Below, piece by piece: positions 59,704-64,000 of a DNA stretch of 64,000 bases. The notes beneath the pieces were generated by a model, which was not told the DNA's origin, searched no databases, and saw only the letters and a program-made list of their open reading frames with translations. Numbering within the stretch: the first letter of the stretch is position 1; every line of letters starts with the position of its first letter. The translations under genes and the position numbers were made by a program. Origin of the DNA: Cephalotus follicularis (taxonomy: Eukaryota; Streptophyta; Magnoliopsida; Oxalidales; Cephalotaceae); NCBI GenBank assembly GCA_001972305.1, contig BDDD01001621.1, positions 124,001 to 188,000 on the forward strand. Reading direction: 5' to 3'.

Positions 59704-60833
59704 GGGCAGAGTGGAGTTTTTAACTGTTAAAGCTGGTTTTTCAACCCTTTTCACATTGCCGCTTGACTAGAACCTCACTTAAGGTATTCAAGCGTTTTAA
59801 AACACAGTTTTCATTGGTTTTCAAGGATCAAAATGATAGATTGATAGAGGGAAAGCTTGAGCCATAGGTGAAGACTCAGTGACTTTCATTCACCAAATAT
59901 ATGTTCATTCCTATTCTGTCGATTCGATTGTCACCACCTACCAGCTACTGACTGTACTGATTGAATTTTTGCTTGGGACATAGGTTTTGCTGTGAGTCGA
60001 AGTCGGTAAAATGGATGCACGTTCCCATCCCTCCATTAGGCACCACCACTTATCAGTTTTGCTTCGACATTGTATTGAAAGAATGATCGATTACTTGAGT
60101 CGTGAGTGTTGTTGCAAGCCTAAGCCGATACGATGGACGCAAGTTCCCATTTCTCCATTAGACACCACCACTTATTGACTTTACTTGACATTGTATTGAC
60201 TCGATTGATTGATTGATTGATTGTATTGTATGGATCCTATAGAGCGACCTTATGATTCATGTCGGCAGGTTAGGTTGTTGACTCTGTCCACCTATTCTGT
60301 TGATCGTTTCATTTATTGTATTGTATTGACCCGCCGACAAGCGGTACCGATTGATTATCAATTGACGCTCCTTTGAGGTCGTATCTCCCTAACGGTATCA
60401 GTAGCTCCCTCAGTTATAGCTCATTGAGACCGTATTGACCCAGCCATAGGCTGGAAGATCTTTGAGTCCCAGACCTGATAAATCTGGAAACCGTAGATAG
60501 ATCTCCTACCTTTTTCAAACGACTACCTTTCGTGGGATTGATCACCGCTGACTGATTGACATTGTATTGACCCGGTGGCAGGATGGAAATGTATTGCTTT
60601 GTAATACTGCATTGAAAGAATTATAATGTATTGTAAAAGACTTGTATTGTAAAGGATTTGTATTGTATTGCATCGCATGTATGGATCAGTGTATTGTATC
60701 TTCCATAGATGATATGTATTGTAAAGTTTTAAAGTTTTCCGCATTTTTATATTGCTAGTCCCGACCATTGTATTTTATATTGGATTGAGAGTAATACCAC
60801 GTGTTCGCCCTGCGGGCGCGGGGTGTTACAGTA

Positions 60834-60845
60834 TGGTATTAGAGA
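60834..60845 (+). other. Primer-binding site, H
   Basis: TGGTATTAGAGA, three bases after the LTR; two mismatches to the initiator tRNA-Met complement. Confidence 0.85.
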
Positions 60846-60989
60846 TATTGGTTGGCCTGCTAGCTAAGTATATTAATGCGTTGATTGAGATTGACCGAAT
60901 GGATTTGCGTGATATATGTTCTTGCTTATTCATGCTATTGTTATTGGAAAAGAGATTGATATTGGAATTGAAAGATATTGCATCTGATC

Positions 60990-61916
60990 ATCCCATTGTT
61001 ACTAGCCTCAAGCATTTGTAGGACTCCCTGATCCAACTCTTGCTGAGTCTTGGCTAACCCATTTAGAGAAGACCTTTGAGGTCATGGGATGTGATGATGA
61101 ACAAAGATTTGTATTGGCAGTGTATACGCTCCAAGGAGAAGTTGAGCACTGGTGGGCTATGGTCAACACAGATTGGACAAGGAATGGTACAGTCCGCTCT
61201 TGGGTTGCTTTCAAAAGAAAATGCTATGCAAGGTTCTACCCTCAGGTAGAGATGGACAGAAGAGAGATTGAACTTGCTAACTTGGTACAAGGAAGCATGA
61301 CAGTTGCTGAGTATGAGGCGAGGTTCACGCGGCTAGCCCGATCTGCCCCGTACTTAGTGGATAGCCAAGAGCGTAGAGCAAAGAAGTTCCTTCGGGGACT
61401 GAGATTGGATTTGAGGAGGCAATTGACTCCCTTGGGGTTGACCTCCATATCGGATATTTCTTCCTGAGCTATGCAACTTGAGGATATTACAGCTGAGGCT
61501 AAACTGATGAGGAATAAAGCCCGTACCAGGCCTACACCTTCTTCTTGGCAGAGTGGTAGTGACAGTGGCATTGCTAAATCACAGAAGACTAGTAGTATCC
61601 CCTCACCTGGTTCTTAGGGTAGCAATCAGGATAGCGGGAATTCTTACCATTCTCAGAGGAGAGGCAGATCGAGGAACTCACACCGAGGAGACCGATCTTT
61701 AGCACCTAGTCAGGGTACACCCTCCAGATTTTCTGGGAGTGGTAATCAGAGTGATACGGTTCCTTGTGTGCATTGTCAGAAGACCAACCATACTTTTGAT
61801 AATTGTAGATGGTTCTTGGGCCATTGCTTGGTTTGTGGTTGTCCCAACCACATTGCTAGATATTGTCCTCGGAGTTCTCGTCCTAGAGGATTTGATCATA
61901 CACAGCGGGCATCGCC
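60990..61916 (+). pseudogene. gag: gag of H, broken
   Basis: The Gag N-terminus is decayed. From 61020: LPDPTLAESWLTHLEKTFEV, MGCDDEQRFVLAVYTLQGEV, EHWWAMVNTDW, VAEYEARFTRLARSAPYLV, KKFLRGLRLDLRRQL. Stops at 61465 and 61617. Two knuckles, CVHCQKTNHTFDNC (about 61768-61809) and CLVCGCPNHIARYC (about 61825-61866). It reads on in frame into protease. Confidence 0.88.
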
Positions 61917-63454
61917 TCCACCGGGACCGACAGCTAGTGTACCATTTTCTTCCTATGGAACTTCGCAGTCCAGGGGGAAGCAGTCTATGAGTTCTGCTCT
62001 GACAGTTCAGGCTAGAGTGTTTGCTATGGAACCGAGTGCTGCAGCAGGGTCCGATGTTGTGATTGGAGGTACCATTCGACTCTTTCAGCTTCCAGCGCGG
62101 GTTCTTATTGATCCGGGTTCACCCCATTCATTCATTGCATTGCATTTTGTCTCCCATGTTGGTTTGAGGCCGCAGTACCTTCCTTTCTTGATGGAGGTAT
62201 CCAAACCTCTCGGCGTGTCAGCGACCGCCGATCGAGTGTGTAGAGATTGTATTGTTGAGATTGATGATCATTGCTTATTAGCCGATCTTATTGTTTTACC
62301 GATGGATTGCCTAGATGTGATTCTTGGCATGGATTGGTTGTCTGCTAGCTTTGCTCAGGTGGATTGTCATCGAAAAGTAGTGGTATTTAGTCCTCTGGGA
62401 CGACCACCTTTTCGGTTTCTTGGCACCTTAGAGCCATTGTTTGTTCTGATGATGTCAGCTTTGCATGCGGAAAAATTGTTACAACAGGGATGCCAGGGGT
62501 TGCTGGCACATGTGCTCGATACTGACATATGGCAGCCGGAACTGGAAGATATTCCAGTGGTTTGCGAGTTCGGAGATGTTTTTCCTCGGTTTTGACATCA
62601 TTGCCGCCAGACAGAGAGATAGAAATTGTGATTGATCTGATACCAGGAACTGCACCGATTTCTCGAGCACCGTACCGAATGGCACCAATAGAATTGAAAA
62701 AGTTAAAGATACAGTTACAGAATCTTCTCGACAAAGGTTTTATAAGACCTAGTGCTTCACCTTGGGGAGCACCTATCCTTTTGTCAAGAAGAAAAATGGA
62801 TCGCACTGTATGTGTTTTGACTACCGACATCTCAATAAAGATACAGTGAAGGATAAGTACCCTCTACCGCACATTGATGAGCTGTTAGATCAGCTTAGAG
62901 GAGCAACAGTGTTTTCTAAGCTCGAATTGAGATCTGGCTACCACCAGTTGAAAGTCAGACCAGAGGATATTCCAAAGACGACTTTCAGATCGAGATATGG
63001 CCATTATGAGTTCTCAGTTATGCCTTTTGGTGTGACTAATGCTCCTGCGACTTTCATGGACTTGATGAACCGAGTGTTCAGATAGTATTTGGATCAGTTC
63101 ATTGTAGTGTTCATTGACGACCTCTTGGTCTATTCCAGGACCGATGAGGAGCATGCCCAACACCTCTACATTGTATTGCAAACATTGAGGGACCATCGAT
63201 TGTATGCCAAATTCGACAAGTACGAGTTTTGGCTTTCGGAGGTTGCTTTTCTTGGGCATATTGTTTCTGGTGACGGTTTATCAGTGGATCCATTGGAAGT
63301 AGAGGCAGTGAAAGATTGGAAACGACCGACGAGTGCTTCCAAAGTTCGCAGCTTCTTGGGTTTAGCAGGGTACTATCGTCGGTTCGTTGAGGGATTTTCC
63401 CGTATTGCTACAGCATTGACCAGTTTGACACAGAAGAACGCTACCCTTGGGTAG
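61917..63454 (+). pseudogene. pol: Protease and RT of H
   Basis: Protease at about 62080-62340: VLIDPGSPHSFI active site (DPG), then [11 protein letters not shown]: frameshift near 62590; [39 protein letters not shown]; frameshift near 62780; [60 protein letters not shown]; a stop at 63083-63085; the catalytic [11 protein letters not shown] follows, then [15 protein letters not shown] and [21 protein letters not shown] is complete in length up to LTSLTQKN, then breaks off at about 63450. RNase H is absent. Confidence 0.93.
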
Positions 63455-64000
63455 GATAGTGGAGATTGGATTACAGAAAGTGGTTACTGCTATTGATGAA
63501 AGATTGAAACCCGATTTCTCTCTATCTACAGATGGGTTATTGAAATACATGAACAAAATTTGCGTTCCCACCGATAGCGAGTTAAAGGAAGAGCTTCTTT
63601 TTCAAGCTCATAAATCTCGTCTCTCTGTTCATCCAGGGAGTACGAAGATGTATTGTGACCTAAAACTTAGCTATTGGTGGGTTGGCATGAAGAGAGAAAT
63701 TGCCGAATTTGTATCGAGATGCCTCACTTGTTAGCAAGTTAAGGCAGAGCACCAGTGACCGGCAGGCTTGCTTTAGCCTTTGCTCTTTCCTAAGTGGAAA
63801 TGGGAGCATATTACCATGGATTTCGTGTCTGGGTTCCCTCTGACTCATGACAGACATGATGGTATATGGGTTGTGGTCAATCGACTCACGAAGTCGGCCC
63901 ACTTTCTACCGATTCGGATGACTTATTCTAGAGAGAAGTTGTCCAGATTGTTCATGAAAGAGATTGTTAAAGCACATGGAGCTCCTGTCAGCATTGTTTT
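63455..64000 (+). pseudogene. pol: Integrase of H, partial
   Basis: It follows the RT break directly. HHCC zinc domain: AHKSRLSVHPGSTKMY...CLTC, a stop right after at 63733, another near 63758; core start WKWEHITMDFVSGFPLTHD, then IWVVVNRLTKSAHFLPIRMT and IVKAHGAPVSIV at the window end. The first catalytic Asp (MDF) is seen; the second should lie just beyond the window. Confidence 0.9.

Larger units (their letters stand above)
58672..60830 (+). repeat. 5' LTR of H
   Basis: TGTGACGACGCG...GGGGTGTTACA. TATA-like TATATAA (58852-58858) followed by a long CT-rich run (58865-58932) that probably marks the transcript start. Donor-like ATAG/GTAGAA (GT at 59098). The densest GTCGAC-type cluster in the window is at 59379-59703. 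A ~125-bp imperfect duplication lies at 59985-60200, (GATT)n at about 60203-60222. Confidence 0.9.
58672..64000 (+). mobile_element. Ty3/gypsy element H (3' end outside window)
   Basis: 5' LTR 58672-60830 (2159 bp), PBS, gag, protease, RT and integrase on the plus strand, running off the window end. The left flank is copia II LTR; the TSD cannot be checked. RNase H is missing. Gag-protease-RT lie in one frame apart from lesions. Confidence 0.9.

Noticed and set aside
59311..59730. 139-codon frame over the H palindrome cluster with repeated KDIDVF/KTSTS-like words
   Set aside because: The protein-like repeats are just translations of the AAAGACATCGACGTCTTT motif; the opposite strand gives a similar frame.

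Overview
The window is plant nuclear DNA made almost entirely of nested LTR retrotransposons. It is probably pericentromeric or other gene-poor heterochromatin of a flowering plant; I cannot name the species. The evidence is: LTRs of 2-3.2 kb beginning TG and ending CA, 5-bp target-site duplications (TSDs), primer-binding sites (PBS) matching initiator tRNA-Met (TGGTATCAGAGC), Ty3/gypsy Gag with CCHC knuckles, protease, RT, an integrase with a chromodomain-like tail, and Ty1/copia RT and RNase H remnants. I found no host gene, tRNA, rRNA or CRISPR array, and every coding region is broken.

The nesting can be read from matched TSDs. (0) An old copia element on the minus strand ('copia II') forms both edges (1-775, 49802-50597, 55686-58671). 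(1) Inserted in it are a truncated LTR ('LTR-B', 776-3436), an LTR-gag-LTR-gag-LTR array of a gag-only gypsy family ('A', 3437-49801), a solo LTR (A'', 50598-55685, itself holding solo LTR G, 51852-54360), and a gypsy element H (58672 to beyond the window). (2) The first gag of A is split by a complete-ended copia element F (5347-41549, TSD cagac/caaac). (3) F is split by gypsy C (9083-33111, TSD TAATC) and by a solo LTR A' (35623-38273, TSD tgact/tggct). (4) C is split by gypsy D (14821-21797, TSD CTCGT) and by a gag-only element E in its 5' LTR (22404-30429, TSD TTATT). C, E, F, A' and A'' lie on the minus strand; A, D, G and H lie on the plus strand. The copia II and F copies serve as each other's empty-site control for A' and A''.

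None of the gypsy copies carries an intact pol. A and E lose pol at nearly the same place, just after Gag, which leaves gag-only elements that would need a helper. D shares E's LTR type and Gag sequence but has lost the RT catalytic region and RNase H. H has lost RNase H. E has near-identical LTRs but a gag broken in three places, which suggests recent movement in trans.

The most interesting signal lies in the LTRs rather than the coding regions. Several otherwise different LTR families carry clusters of short palindromes with a GTCGAC-type core whose arms differ by family (AAAGACATCGACGTCTTT, AAGCGTCGACGCTT, CAGTCGACTG); in A they recur every 20-22 bp. LTR-B and the E LTRs carry a second array, of hairpins whose stems change in compensating pairs. 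The C LTR carries a third, a 44-bp array of ATTTGAG/CTCAAAT palindromes. C also has three PBS-like motifs in a row, and several LTR leaders carry splice-donor-like sites.
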